Shown here: in pieces, positions 53,822 to 62,247 of the stretch
Numbering within the stretch: the first letter of the stretch is position 1
Layout: each line of letters begins with the position of its first letter
Assembly: GCA_022749655.1 (NCBI GenBank)
Contig: CP094243.1
Span: 3,472,001 to 3,536,000, forward strand
Source of the DNA: Xanthomonas phaseoli pv. phaseoli
GTDB lineage: Bacteria; Pseudomonadota; Gammaproteobacteria; Xanthomonadales; Xanthomonadaceae
DNA length: 64,000 nucleotides
Reading direction: 5' to 3'
Notes under the pieces: generated by a model
Told to the model about the DNA's origin: nothing
The model's input: only the letters and a program-made list of their open reading frames with translations
The model's database searches: none
Made by a program: the position numbers and the translations under genes

Positions 53822-54955
53822 TTACGCGGCAGACGGATGTGGGGACAGGCGGCTGGGCAACAGCACCGTGCAGACATGCAGCACCAGGCACAGCGCGATG
53901 AAGCCGAAGTTGGTCCAGGTGAACGCCTGTGGCGCAAAGGGCGACATCAGGCAGGCATAGGCGATACGCAGGAAGATCAGCACGTGAAAGATCGACAGCG
54001 AGCCATGGAGCCGGCGCACACTCCAGACCAGCCCGGCGTACAAGGCCAATAGCGCAAGCAAGGCACCGGCGGCGCCCCACGCCATCAGGAACGGGAAGAA
54101 CTCGGTGCCGACATTGATATTGGGCGCGTCCAGCGGAATGCTGGTGCCGGCAGTGGCGATCGAACCACTGAACGGCACCAGTTGATTGACCAGAAAGCTG
54201 GCGTTGACGTAGCCCTTGGCCAACATCGCACCGAAGTTATAAGGCCCTGCGCTGATGTAGAGCAGCAGCCATTGCACGCCCTGCGGCATGGCACGGTAGA
54301 ACGCACTGAACGGCAACGCCACGGTGGCCATAGAACCGGAGCGCAACGCGCCGAGCATCGAAAACACGCCACCACCGGCCAGCACCAGCAGGCCGATGGT
54401 CTTCCACGGCAGCCGACGCGCCGGGTCGCGCCGCAACAGCATCACCAGCACGAAGGAGAACAGGCCAGCGAAGATGCGGTTGCGATCGATCACCACGATG
54501 GGAAATACAAACCCCAACGTCACCATCGCCGCACGCAAGCCGCGATGGCGCACGCACAGCAGGGCGATCGGTAGCAGGATCCAGCACATATTGGAGATGT
54601 GCCGCACATGCGCACGCGCAGGGCTCAAGGTGGCGTACGACGCTGGATCGCTGAACAACGGAATGGGAAACAACAGCACGTCGGCGATACAGAACACCGT
54701 CACCGCCACGGCCAGCCCCATCGCCAGAAATGCATCGCGGGTACCGGCGTAACGGTAGTGGCGAAAGCGCTCGACCGACGGCAGCTGTGTGCGCAGCAGC
54801 GCGTCGAGCGCGAAGGTGGCCGCTGCCGCAAGCGCCAGCAGCACGATGCCTGCCAGGTAGCCGTCGGGTAGCGCATAGGTCAGCCACGTCAACGCGCAGC
54901 TGAGCAACATGGGTAATGCCAGATAGGTTGCCGGGCGGCGCAACAGTGCGCTCAT
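53822..54955 (-). CDS. Wzy-like O-antigen/polysaccharide polymerase
   Basis: A 377-residue hydrophobic protein with about ten membrane helices and few conserved residues, as usual for Wzy. A periplasmic loop near residues 230-290 (NFGAMLAKGYVNASFLVNQLVP) and the fit to the operon support the assignment. It polymerises lipid-linked repeat units on the periplasmic side of the inner membrane. The ATG at 54955 overlaps the upstream GT2 stop as ATGA and gives MSALLRRPATYLALPML. A WzyE-like or other membrane role cannot be excluded. Confidence 0.8.
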   Translation of the reverse strand: MSALLRRPATYLALPMLLSCALTWLTYALPDGYLAGIVLLALAAAATFALDALLRTQLPSVERFRHYRYAGTRDAFLAMGLAVAVTVFCIADVLLFPIPLFSDPASYATLSPARAHVRHISNMCWILLPIALLCVRHRGLRAAMVTLGFVFPIVVIDRNRIFAGLFSFVLVMLLRRDPARRLPWKTIGLLVLAGGGVFSMLGALRSGSMATVALPFSAFYRAMPQGVQWLLLYISAGPYNFGAMLAKGYVNASFLVNQLVPFSGSIATAGTSIPLDAPNINVGTEFFPFLMAWGAAGALLALLALYAGLVWSVRRLHGSLSIFHVLIFLRIAYACLMSPFAPQAFTWTNFGFIALCLVLHVCTVLLPSRLSPHPSAA

Positions 54956-55902
54956 GCAAGCTCCACCGCACGCGCGGCACGTTTCGGACGCCATCTGGCA
55001 GACAGCGACAACCATGCATAGGCCACTAGATGCGCGGCTACACGGTGCGGCCGGCGCCGCAGGAATTCCACCTTGGCTGCGATGTAGCGCGCCTGCGCAT
55101 GCAGCAGTGTGCGATCGGGCGCATCGAACAACGCTGCGCAGCGCAACGCCACTTGCCGCGATTCGCTCAGGTTGGCGATGCGTGCCGGCACGTTTGCGGT
55201 CTTGCTGAGGTTGCCGCCATGCAGGCGGTAGGCGCATACCGGCAGATCGATGAAGCCCAGCGCATCGCCTGCAGCCAGGCGCAGGAAGAAATCCCAGTCT
55301 TCGATTCGTAGCGACTCGTTCCAGCCGCTGCGCGCGTCGAACGCACTGCGCCGTAGCAGCGTCACCGCGCCACCGACTGCCCACTGGCGTATCACCGCAT
55401 GCCGGATGCCGGACTCGGAGCAGTACAGGTTCTTGTCAACCCGATGCAGATCGCGCATGGCGCTGCCATGCAGCAATTGGCCATGCGCATCGACCACGCG
55501 GGCATCGCCGATCACCGCAAGCTTTTGCGGATGTCCGCGCAGATAGCGTACCTGCGCGTCCAGCCCGCCGGGCAACAAGTAATCGTCGCTTGCACCAAGC
55601 CGCAGATACTCTCCCCGCGCACGCAATGCCAGTTCGTTGAGGGTGGCGGCAACTCCCCGATTCTCGCGTTGCACGAAGTGCACCGGTAGCCGATGCCCAT
55701 ACTCGCTGATCCACTGGCTGATCTTTTCGCCAGTGGCATCGCTGGAGCCATCATCGATGATCACGATCTCCTTGCATGGGTACGGGTCTTCCAGGACGCT
55801 GTCCAGGCAACGCTGCACGAAACGCGCATGATTGAACGCCGGAATCAGCACCGACACCAACGGCCAGCGTGCACGTGCCGATACCGGCGCCTGATCGTTC
55901 AT
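54952..55902 (-). CDS. GT2-family glycosyltransferase
   Basis: A 316-residue GT-A-fold enzyme. The N-terminal nucleotide-binding motif is SVLIPAFNHARFVQRCLDSV, then IVIIDDGSSD, and the metal-binding DxD equivalent in LGASDD. The acceptor-side motif is SLRIEDWDFFLRL. Overlaps of ATGA type connect it to the wzx gene before it and the polymerase gene after it. The donor and acceptor sugars are unknown. Confidence 0.93.
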   Translation of the reverse strand: MNDQAPVSARARWPLVSVLIPAFNHARFVQRCLDSVLEDPYPCKEIVIIDDGSSDATGEKISQWISEYGHRLPVHFVQRENRGVAATLNELALRARGEYLRLGASDDYLLPGGLDAQVRYLRGHPQKLAVIGDARVVDAHGQLLHGSAMRDLHRVDKNLYCSESGIRHAVIRQWAVGGAVTLLRRSAFDARSGWNESLRIEDWDFFLRLAAGDALGFIDLPVCAYRLHGGNLSKTANVPARIANLSESRQVALRCAALFDAPDRTLLHAQARYIAAKVEFLRRRPHRVAAHLVAYAWLSLSARWRPKRAARAVELA

Positions 55903-57152
55903 GCTGCCCGCTCCAGATAGCGTCGCACCACCACGATGTTGAACGACAGATACAGCACGTAGTTGGCGGCGAAGGCGTACATCGCACCGATCAGCCCGAA
56001 CCACGCGGTGAACACGTACACCAGCGCCAGATAGCTCGCTGCGAACACGCATTCGGAGATCACGAACAGCCGCGTCATCGCCTTGGCCAGCATCACGTAC
56101 GACAGCACGAACGCCGCGATCTTGATGACATCGCCCAGCAGCTGCGGGCCGTACAAGGGCGCCGCAGCGGCAAATTGCGTATCGAACAGTAGCCAAGTCA
56201 CCCAATCGCGGCCTACATACACGCCCAGCGCCACCACGATCACCGCCGGCATGACGTAGCGATACGCGCTGCGCAGCTCGCTGCCCAGACCCGCAGCGTC
56301 TTGCAGCGATGCCAGCTTGGGCAGGTAGTACACGTTGATGGCGGTGGTGAAGAACAGCAGATAGGCATCGGAGACCCGGCTGACCGCCTGCCAGTAGCCC
56401 ACCTGCTCCCAACCGAACCGCAGCGCCAGATGATGGCGCACCGCGATGGTCACCAGCTGCGACACCAGTGTCGAGGTGAGCGTCATCAGCGAAAATGCCG
56501 CCAGCCGACGGATCATCTGCGCGTCAAAGCGCATCCGCCACATTGCAGGCTGAAAATAGGGGCTGCGCCGCAGCGCAGGGACCGCCGCCAGCAGCCACAG
56601 CACCTGCCCCAGGACCAGCGCCAATAGCGCCCCATGCAATTGCGCCCGGCTGGAGAGCCACGCCACCAAGGCAACGCTCAGCACGGCGCCTGTCACCTGC
56701 ACGAAGGCGAGCCGCCGTACATCCATGAAGCCGTTGATCAGTGCCAGTGTGTAATTGAGCAGTGCGATTCCCAGTTGCGCGACTGCCAACACGCAGATCA
56801 GCGGGCGGTAGCTCGCATCGCCCAGCAGGCGCTCGGCAATCGCTCCACTGAACACCATCGCCAGCAGTGCGATCACGCAGGCCGCGCAGAATGCGTATGA
56901 GAGCGCCGCACTCAGCAAGCGCGCCAACGCGGGCGCATCGTCGCGGTACTGCGCCACAGACGTGACGATGCCGGCACTGATGCCGCCACCGGCCAGGACC
57001 GTCAGCACCGACATCAGGTTGAGGAATTGGCCAAGCCGGCCCACGCCCTGCGGACCGGCGTAGACGGCGACCAGCTTGACCACCACCAATGCCGCCAGCA
57101 GCTTGGCCAGCGTCGCAACGCCGGTGTAGGCGCTGCTGCGCACCAGATTCAT
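55899..57152 (-). CDS. Wzx-type lipid-linked oligosaccharide flippase
   Basis: A 417-residue membrane protein with about twelve helices, close in style to WzxE translocases that move an undecaprenyl-linked unit across the inner membrane. It starts MNLVRSSAYTGVATLAKLL. Internal segments GPQGVGRLGQFLNLMSVLTVL and GWEQVGYWQAVSRVSDAYLLFFTTA are typical. It overlaps DegT and GT2 by ATGA. Together with the Wzy- and Wzz-like proteins it completes a Wzx/Wzy-dependent assembly pathway. Confidence 0.93.
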   Translation of the reverse strand: MNLVRSSAYTGVATLAKLLAALVVVKLVAVYAGPQGVGRLGQFLNLMSVLTVLAGGGISAGIVTSVAQYRDDAPALARLLSAALSYAFCAACVIALLAMVFSGAIAERLLGDASYRPLICVLAVAQLGIALLNYTLALINGFMDVRRLAFVQVTGAVLSVALVAWLSSRAQLHGALLALVLGQVLWLLAAVPALRRSPYFQPAMWRMRFDAQMIRRLAAFSLMTLTSTLVSQLVTIAVRHHLALRFGWEQVGYWQAVSRVSDAYLLFFTTAINVYYLPKLASLQDAAGLGSELRSAYRYVMPAVIVVALGVYVGRDWVTWLLFDTQFAAAAPLYGPQLLGDVIKIAAFVLSYVMLAKAMTRLFVISECVFAASYLALVYVFTAWFGLIGAMYAFAANYVLYLSFNIVVVRRYLERAA

Positions 57153-58259
57153 GTGTTGCTGCCGAACGATTGACAGGCCGCGATCACCTGCACAACTGCT
57201 GCATCGTCCAACGCCGGCCCCATCGGCAGGCTCAGTACTTCCCGGTGCAGCTGTTCGCTCAGCGGCAGGCAGGCCTCGCCCAGCGAGGCATATGCAGGCT
57301 GCCGGTGCGGCGGCACCGGGTAATGGATCTGCGTGTGGATGCCCTGCCGCAACAGATGTGCCTGCAAGGCATCGCGCTGCGGGCTGCGTACCACGAACAG
57401 ATGCCAGACGTGCTGCTGCTCGGCTACCGGCGCGGGCAGCATGATCAGCGGGTTGCAGATACCGTGCAGATACCGCTGCGCCACTGCGCGCCGCAGCGCG
57501 ATTTCGTCCTCCAGATAGCCCAGCTTGACGCGCAGGAACGCAGCCTGCATTTCATCCAGACGCGAGTTCACCCCTGGCAGAGATGGTGATACTTCACTTC
57601 CGAGCCGTAGTTGCGCAGCGCGCGAATGCACTCGGCCAGACGTGCATCCGAGGTCGTGACTGCGCCGCCATCGCCCAGTGCACCCAGGTTCTTGGTCGGG
57701 AAGAAACTGAAGGCCGCCGCATCGCCGAAGGCACCGGCGCGCCGCCCCTGGACGCTTGCCCCGTGCGCTTGCGCGGCATCCTCGATCAGCAGCAGGCCGT
57801 AGCGATGGGCCAGGATCTGCAGGGCCTGCATCTCAGCCAACTGCCCATACAGGTGCACTGCCATGATGGCGCGCGTGCGGGGCCCGATCGCCTTCTCCAC
57901 CCTTGCCGGGTCGATGTTGAACGTGGCCGGGTCCGGCTCGACCGGCACCAGCACCAGATGGTTCTGGCTGATCGCCAGGAATGTCGCGATGAAGGTGTTG
58001 GCGGGCACGATGATTTCGTCGCCTTCTCGCAAGACCCCAGCTCACGGTAGCCCCGCAGGATCAACGCCAACGCATCCAGCCCATTGCCAACGCCCACTGC
58101 CTGCGTGGTGCCGCAATAACTGGCGAATTCGTCCTCGAACGCGACCAGCTCTTGGCCGAGCACATACCAGCCGGCATCGATGACACGCGCCGCTGCGGTC
58201 TTGAGCGCATCGGCATAGCGTGCATTGACTGCACGCAAATCCAGGAAAGGCACATCCAT
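57149..58259 (-). CDS. DegT/DnrJ/EryC1-type sugar aminotransferase, two frameshifts as read
   Basis: A PLP-dependent aminotransferase of the FdtB/QdtB type, acting on a dTDP-3-keto-6-deoxyhexose. The start is MDVPFLDLRAVNARYADALK. The middle has IVPANTFIATFLAISQ and SFFPTKNLGALGDGGAV with the PLP lysine. The C-terminal part has NSRLDEMQAAFLRVKLGYLE. The three pieces lie in three frames. One base missing in each of the plus-strand CCCC runs at 58035-58038 and 57571-57574 would restore about 370 residues. The start overlaps the FemAB stop (TAATG). Confidence 0.9.
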
Positions 58260-59191
58260 TACATCAACCATCGATAGACATCCTGCACCACGGCACGCGC
58301 GCCGAAGCGTTCCTTTTGTTCCACCAAACCTTCGTTGAGCACCTGCCCACCCTGTTCGGTGGAGATACCGAAACTGAAGTAGTCGCGCTGCGCGTAGACA
58401 TCGGTGATGAGGTCGGCCAGCAGCAGGCTCAACGCATCCAGCCGGCGGCCCTGTTCGGAGACCGCCAGGTATTGGGTATGCACACAGCGGCCGAAGTCGA
58501 AGACCAATGCGGCTGCGACCAATTGCCCATCAGCGCGCGCTTCATGCAACACGATCTGCTGCGCGAACCGGCGTTGCAGCAGTTGAAGCTCGTCCAGCCG
58601 ATGCGTCGGTGCCACGCCATGCCGCTGCAGGACCTGGGTCAGCAGCGCATGGAATTCGACGAGCTGGGTCCCGCGCTGGACCTGCACCCCAGCCTTGCGC
58701 GCCTTGGCAATGGAACGCCGCCGCTCGGCACTGAATGCAGGCCGCTCGCGTAGCGCAATCACCGACGACACATCGCGCCGGCACAGCTGTGCGCCCAGCC
58801 GATGCAGCGCGTACAGCTGTTCTTCGGCCGGGTAGGCATGAAAGATATGCGGCACCGGCTTGTAGATGACCTCGCGCACGCCGAGCGCGCGGTAGTGCGC
58901 GGCAATCTGCTCGAACACCTGCAAGGTGGCGCCGGCACGCAGCGCCATCGACGACAGCAGCCCGGCATAGGTGAGCCCGGCGTGGCTGCTGACGCAACTG
59001 CCCTGCACATTGGCCGGGAGCACCGCCACCACCGCGTCCCCACGTTCAACCAACACGGACGCATCCACGAAGCGCTCGGCGTGATAGTCCATATAGTCCC
59101 GCCGATGCAGCAGATTGCCATTGCGCGATGACGCCACCAGGGCGTCCCACGCCGGCGCATCGCCCGGCACGTAAGACCTAACCGAAAACAT
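58259..59191 (-). CDS. GNAT/FemAB-like acyl- or aminoacyltransferase
   Basis: A 310-residue protein of the FemAB-like GNAT superfamily. The start MFSVRSYVPGDAPAWDALVASSRNGN is followed by LLHRRDYMDYHAERF. The C-terminal part contains VAAALVFDFGRCVHTQYLAVSE, a FemAB-like fold segment. In glycan clusters such proteins often add an acyl or aminoacyl group to an amino sugar. It lies between the aminotransferase and the propeller protein, and it overlaps the latter by 14 bp. Confidence 0.8.
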   Translation of the reverse strand: MFSVRSYVPGDAPAWDALVASSRNGNLLHRRDYMDYHAERFVDASVLVERGDAVVAVLPANVQGSCVSSHAGLTYAGLLSSMALRAGATLQVFEQIAAHYRALGVREVIYKPVPHIFHAYPAEEQLYALHRLGAQLCRRDVSSVIALRERPAFSAERRRSIAKARKAGVQVQRGTQLVEFHALLTQVLQRHGVAPTHRLDELQLLQRRFAQQIVLHEARADGQLVAAALVFDFGRCVHTQYLAVSEQGRRLDALSLLLADLITDVYAQRDYFSFGISTEQGGQVLNEGLVEQKERFGARAVVQDVYRWLM

Positions 59192-60131
59192 CGCAGCCCT
59201 GTAACGCAACCGGCAACGCCGCCTCTGCCAGGCCGAAGCCCGCCTGCCCCATCGCGTTGCCGTTGTAGAACATCAACACGCGCTCGCCGTGCCGAATCAA
59301 GGCGGGGTAGCACAGCGTCTGCGCATCCCAGCCTTCATCGGACAATGCAAGCCCCAATCGGCGATCGTTGCGGTCCCAGTGCACCCCGTCGCCACTGAAG
59401 GCGATACCGGGAAAGTAGCCGCCCTTCAGGTCGCCACGGGTGAAATACATCAGGTAGCGCGCGCCGAACCGGTACACGCGCGGACGCCCGATGCGGTATT
59501 CGTCGCCGCGTGGGCGCAGGCACACAACATCGTCGGTGGGAATGCAACGCAGGTCGTCGGTCTGTGCGTAGCGGATGTGGTAACGCGGATACGGTTGGCC
59601 GCCAATCGTTTCCCAGTCATCGCCCACCGCGTACCACAACCGCCAGCGGCCATCGTCGTAGCGTGCCGAATGCACCGCGGCAATCGTGCTGCGCCCCGGG
59701 GCGCGATCGAGCAGCGGCGTTTCCTGCCGGCGCTGGAAGCTCTCGCCACCATCGCAGGACACCGCCAGCCCGGTGAAGGCGAGGAACTTGGCCTTGGCCA
59801 CGCGCTGGAAGCCGACATAGAACAGGTACAGCCCGTCCGGCCCGGCCACCACATCGCCCAGGATCATGCCGTTGTCGTCGAAACACCCATCACGGCCAAT
59901 GTCGAGCACCGGCTGCTTGCTGACGCCGACGATCTGCGTTGGCGCATCGGCGCGCACATCCACGTAGCCGATCCGGCTCACGCCCTGCGCATCGCGAAAG
60001 CCGGCGTACACACGCAGCACCTGAGCAGACAGGCGATGCGGTGTTGGCGTCAGTGCGGCATGGTGCATCCAGCCGCCCACCCCATGGCGGGCGACATCGA
60101 ACACCAGCCCGCGTTTTTTCCAGGCAAACAC
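59178..60131 (-). CDS. Five-bladed propeller glycosidase-like protein
   Basis: A 317-residue protein with repeated blade-like segments: YVDVRADAPTQIVGVS, GPDGLYLFYVGFQRV, DGRWRLWYAVGDDWE, ARYLMYFTRGDLKGG, ERVLMFYNGNAMG. These match the five-bladed beta-propeller of GH43/GH62/GH130-like families. There is no signal peptide, so it should be cytoplasmic and may not be a secreted hydrolase. Similar proteins occur in O-antigen clusters without a known role. It lies 3 bp downstream of the acyltransferase. Confidence 0.78.
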   Translation of the reverse strand: MFAWKKRGLVFDVARHGVGGWMHHAALTPTPHRLSAQVLRVYAGFRDAQGVSRIGYVDVRADAPTQIVGVSKQPVLDIGRDGCFDDNGMILGDVVAGPDGLYLFYVGFQRVAKAKFLAFTGLAVSCDGGESFQRRQETPLLDRAPGRSTIAAVHSARYDDGRWRLWYAVGDDWETIGGQPYPRYHIRYAQTDDLRCIPTDDVVCLRPRGDEYRIGRPRVYRFGARYLMYFTRGDLKGGYFPGIAFSGDGVHWDRNDRRLGLALSDEGWDAQTLCYPALIRHGERVLMFYNGNAMGQAGFGLAEAALPVALQGCDVFG

Positions 60132-60134
60132 CGC

Positions 60135-60806
60135 TCAGAGCTCCACATCGAAGCTGGATCTGCCCGCCACCGCGCGTGCCGGCGAGCCCACGTACACGCG
60201 CTCGGCTTCGGTATGTCGCGTCACCAGCGCGCCGGCACCGATGACGTTGTCTGCGGCAATGCGCACCTTGTCGCTGAGCGTGGCGTTGACCCCGATAAAG
60301 CTGCCCTGCCCGATCTCGCAATAGCCGGAAATCACCGCATGCGAGGCAATGAAGACATGATCCTGCACCACCGTGCGGTGGCCGATATGGTTACCGCTCC
60401 ACAATACGCAGTTGTCGCCGATGCGGGTGAACGGCTGCACGACATTGCCCTCGAAGATGAAGCAGTTGGCGCCGATCTGCGCGTTTTGCCAGACGAATGC
60501 GCGCGAGCTCACATACGTCGCGCAGTGATAGCCGCGCCGCACCACATCCTGGAAGAAACGGGTGCGCAGGCGATTGAGTTGCGTTGCAGGAATCGCCACG
60601 AACACCGCGTAGTCTTGCGGCGGGTAGCGTTGCTCCAGTTCTTCGTACGCCACTACGGGCAACCCGGCCACTGCGGGCTGCAGCAGAAAGGCGCGCTCCA
60701 CGCTGAAGGCCGCTACCGTGTAGTGGCTGTCGTGCTGGAAGTACTCGCAGGCGATCTGCGCGAACTCGCCCGCGCCGACAATCACCAGTTGCTTCGGTGC
60801 GCTCAT
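60135..60806 (-). CDS. NeuD/PglD-like sugar acyltransferase
   Basis: A 223-residue acyltransferase. An N-terminal Rossmann-like domain (VIVGAGEFAQIACEYF) precedes a left-handed beta-helix with hexapeptide repeats such as IGANCFIFEGNVV, IGDNCVLWSGNHIGH and IASHAVISGYCEIGQGSF. The catalytic histidine is likely in GNHIGH. It is the probable counterpart of FdtC/QdtC, acylating the 3-amino group formed by the DegT aminotransferase. Its ATG overlaps the ketoisomerase stop. Confidence 0.88.
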   Translation of the reverse strand: MSAPKQLVIVGAGEFAQIACEYFQHDSHYTVAAFSVERAFLLQPAVAGLPVVAYEELEQRYPPQDYAVFVAIPATQLNRLRTRFFQDVVRRGYHCATYVSSRAFVWQNAQIGANCFIFEGNVVQPFTRIGDNCVLWSGNHIGHRTVVQDHVFIASHAVISGYCEIGQGSFIGVNATLSDKVRIAADNVIGAGALVTRHTEAERVYVGSPARAVAGRSSFDVEL

Positions 60807-61240
60807 GCTTCCAGCCTGCGGGCTTGCAGCGCGGTGCCATTGCGCACTTCGCTCACGAACTGGTCGTAATCCAGGATGTAATCGCCAGGATCGTAAAGCT
60901 GGTCGGCCAGTACCATCAGCACGCAGTCGGCACTGAAGCGGTACAGGTCGCGCCACACCATGCGGCCGAGCAGCAGGCCTTGCGATGGGTCGTCCAGCAC
61001 CACTTCGCTGGGGCCATTGCCGTGGCCTTCGTCGAGCAGGATCGTCACCGAGCCGTGCAAGGCCACGGCGAATTGATTGAGCTGGCGATGCGCGTGCTGG
61101 CCGCGGTGCACGTCGTGGCGCGTGCCGAACAGGTAATACACGCGGCGGATCTCGAACGGAACATTGCGCTGCTGCTCCAATGAAATGAGCAGGCCGCGAT
61201 CGTCACCGTGGGTATGCAACTGGATGCGTTCGATAGCCAT
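60803..61240 (-). CDS. dTDP-sugar 3,4-ketoisomerase (FdtA/QdtA/WxcM-like)
   Basis: A 145-residue cupin that moves the keto group of dTDP-4-keto-6-deoxyglucose to C3. It starts MAIERIQLHTHGDDRGLLIS. Diagnostic segments are NVPFEIRRVYYLFGTRHDVHRG, followed by QHAHRQLNQF with the catalytic histidines, and DDPSQGLLLGRMVWRDLY. With the aminotransferase and the acyltransferase of this operon it would make dTDP-Fuc3NAc or dTDP-Qui3NAc (or an N-acyl variant). First gene of the operon. Confidence 0.92.
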   Translation of the reverse strand: MAIERIQLHTHGDDRGLLISLEQQRNVPFEIRRVYYLFGTRHDVHRGQHAHRQLNQFAVALHGSVTILLDEGHGNGPSEVVLDDPSQGLLLGRMVWRDLYRFSADCVLMVLADQLYDPGDYILDYDQFVSEVRNGTALQARRLEA

Positions 61241-61501
61241 GATCGGAGAGGCGTAACCGCTGACTGCACGTAGTGCGACATGCCTGAGTGCGTCGGGTGA
61301 CGCGAAAGGTTGCGCGCGGCCGCGGCCCTGCGAAGCGCTGTGCGCGCAAGCGCAGCCGACCCTGGCGCAGCGCTTCGGTGTGCGGCACGTGCGAACCATT
61401 CGCCATCACGACGCAACCTTTTTCCGACATCGCCGCACCCATCGGTGCACGTTCACCTGGCCGCCGTTCGGCCGGCGTGGGGAGCCAGGCCTGGCCGCGC
61501 G
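61241..61501. other. Divergent promoter region at the right end of the glycan operon
   Basis: The glycan operon and the cytochrome b561 gene diverge here. No gene is supported. The operon promoter for fourteen genes must lie in this 260-300 bp, but I could not identify its elements. Confidence 0.45.
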
Positions 61502-62164
61502 ATGCGCAGCCGGAAACCAACCACCACCACCGGAAGACAGATCAGATGCGCTCCTCCCCCGGCGCCCGCCAGCGCTCCCGTCAACGGCACAGACACCGTG
61601 CCCCTGGCAGAACAGGCGCCCGCAGCTGCGCGCGTGCTGCCCTTGCCCAAAGCGATGCGCGTGCTGCACTGGCTCACCGTGCTGTGCCTGGCCATGGCCG
61701 CCACGCTGATCCTGCTGCGCGCCGAGCTGGATGGCCGTGCACTGCGTCAGTGGCTGCTGGAAGGCCATCGCCACTTTGGCTTGCTGGTGCTGGTGCTGTT
61801 TGCATTACGCGTCGGGTTGCGCCTGCGTTTGCGCAGATTGCCGCCCGGCCCGCCCGCGTCGCTGCCGATGCGCCTGGCCGCTGGCGCCACGCATCTGGCG
61901 ATGTACGGCCTGATGCTCGCACTGCCCTTGCTGGGCTGGTCGCTGAGCAGCGCCTACGGCAAGCAAGTGTCTTTCTTCGGCGTTCCCTTGCCCGCGTTGG
62001 TCGCGCCGGATGGCGACCTTGGCGACACCCTGGGCACCTGGCACTTGAATGCGGCCTGGGCGCTGCTGGCGCTGGTGCTGCTGCATATCGGCGCCGCGCT
62101 CTGGCATCACCTGGTCCTACGCGACGGCCTGCTGCGTCGCGTCTTGCCGGGCAAGCACGCATGA
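61502..62164 (+). CDS. Cytochrome b561
   Basis: A four-helix di-heme membrane protein that shuttles electrons between quinol and periplasmic partners. Conserved helix segments are MRVLHWLTVLCLAMAATLI, EGHRHFGLLVLVLFALRVGLR, THLAMYGLMLALPLLGW and WHLNAAWALLALVLLHIGAALWHH, with paired histidines. The start is uncertain. The in-frame ATG at 61502 gives 220 residues but has no ribosome-binding site. An ATG at 61546 with GGAAG in front would need one base removed from the C-run at 61556-61560. It is followed by two c-type cytochrome genes. Confidence 0.88.
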   Translation: MRSRKPTTTTGRQIRCAPPPAPASAPVNGTDTVPLAEQAPAAARVLPLPKAMRVLHWLTVLCLAMAATLILLRAELDGRALRQWLLEGHRHFGLLVLVLFALRVGLRLRLRRLPPGPPASLPMRLAAGATHLAMYGLMLALPLLGWSLSSAYGKQVSFFGVPLPALVAPDGDLGDTLGTWHLNAAWALLALVLLHIGAALWHHLVLRDGLLRRVLPGKHA

Positions 62165-62247
62165 ACCGCCATTCCCGGCCGCCTGTCATTCGTTTCTTCG
62201 CCCATTCCCGCACTGCTGCATCCCGCACCGTCGAACAAGGACTTTCC

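Noticed and set aside
47490..61240. The xanthan gum cluster or the known LPS wxc locus
   Set aside because: The gene order and the presence of a flippase-polymerase pair with amidohydrolase and methyltransferases do not match the gum genes. Similarity to wxc is limited to the ketoisomerase-type step.
61241..61501. A PIP-box (TTCGC-N15-TTCGC) for HrpX control of the glycan operon or b561
   Set aside because: Two GCGAA words are present but 23 bases apart instead of 15, so the spacing does not fit.
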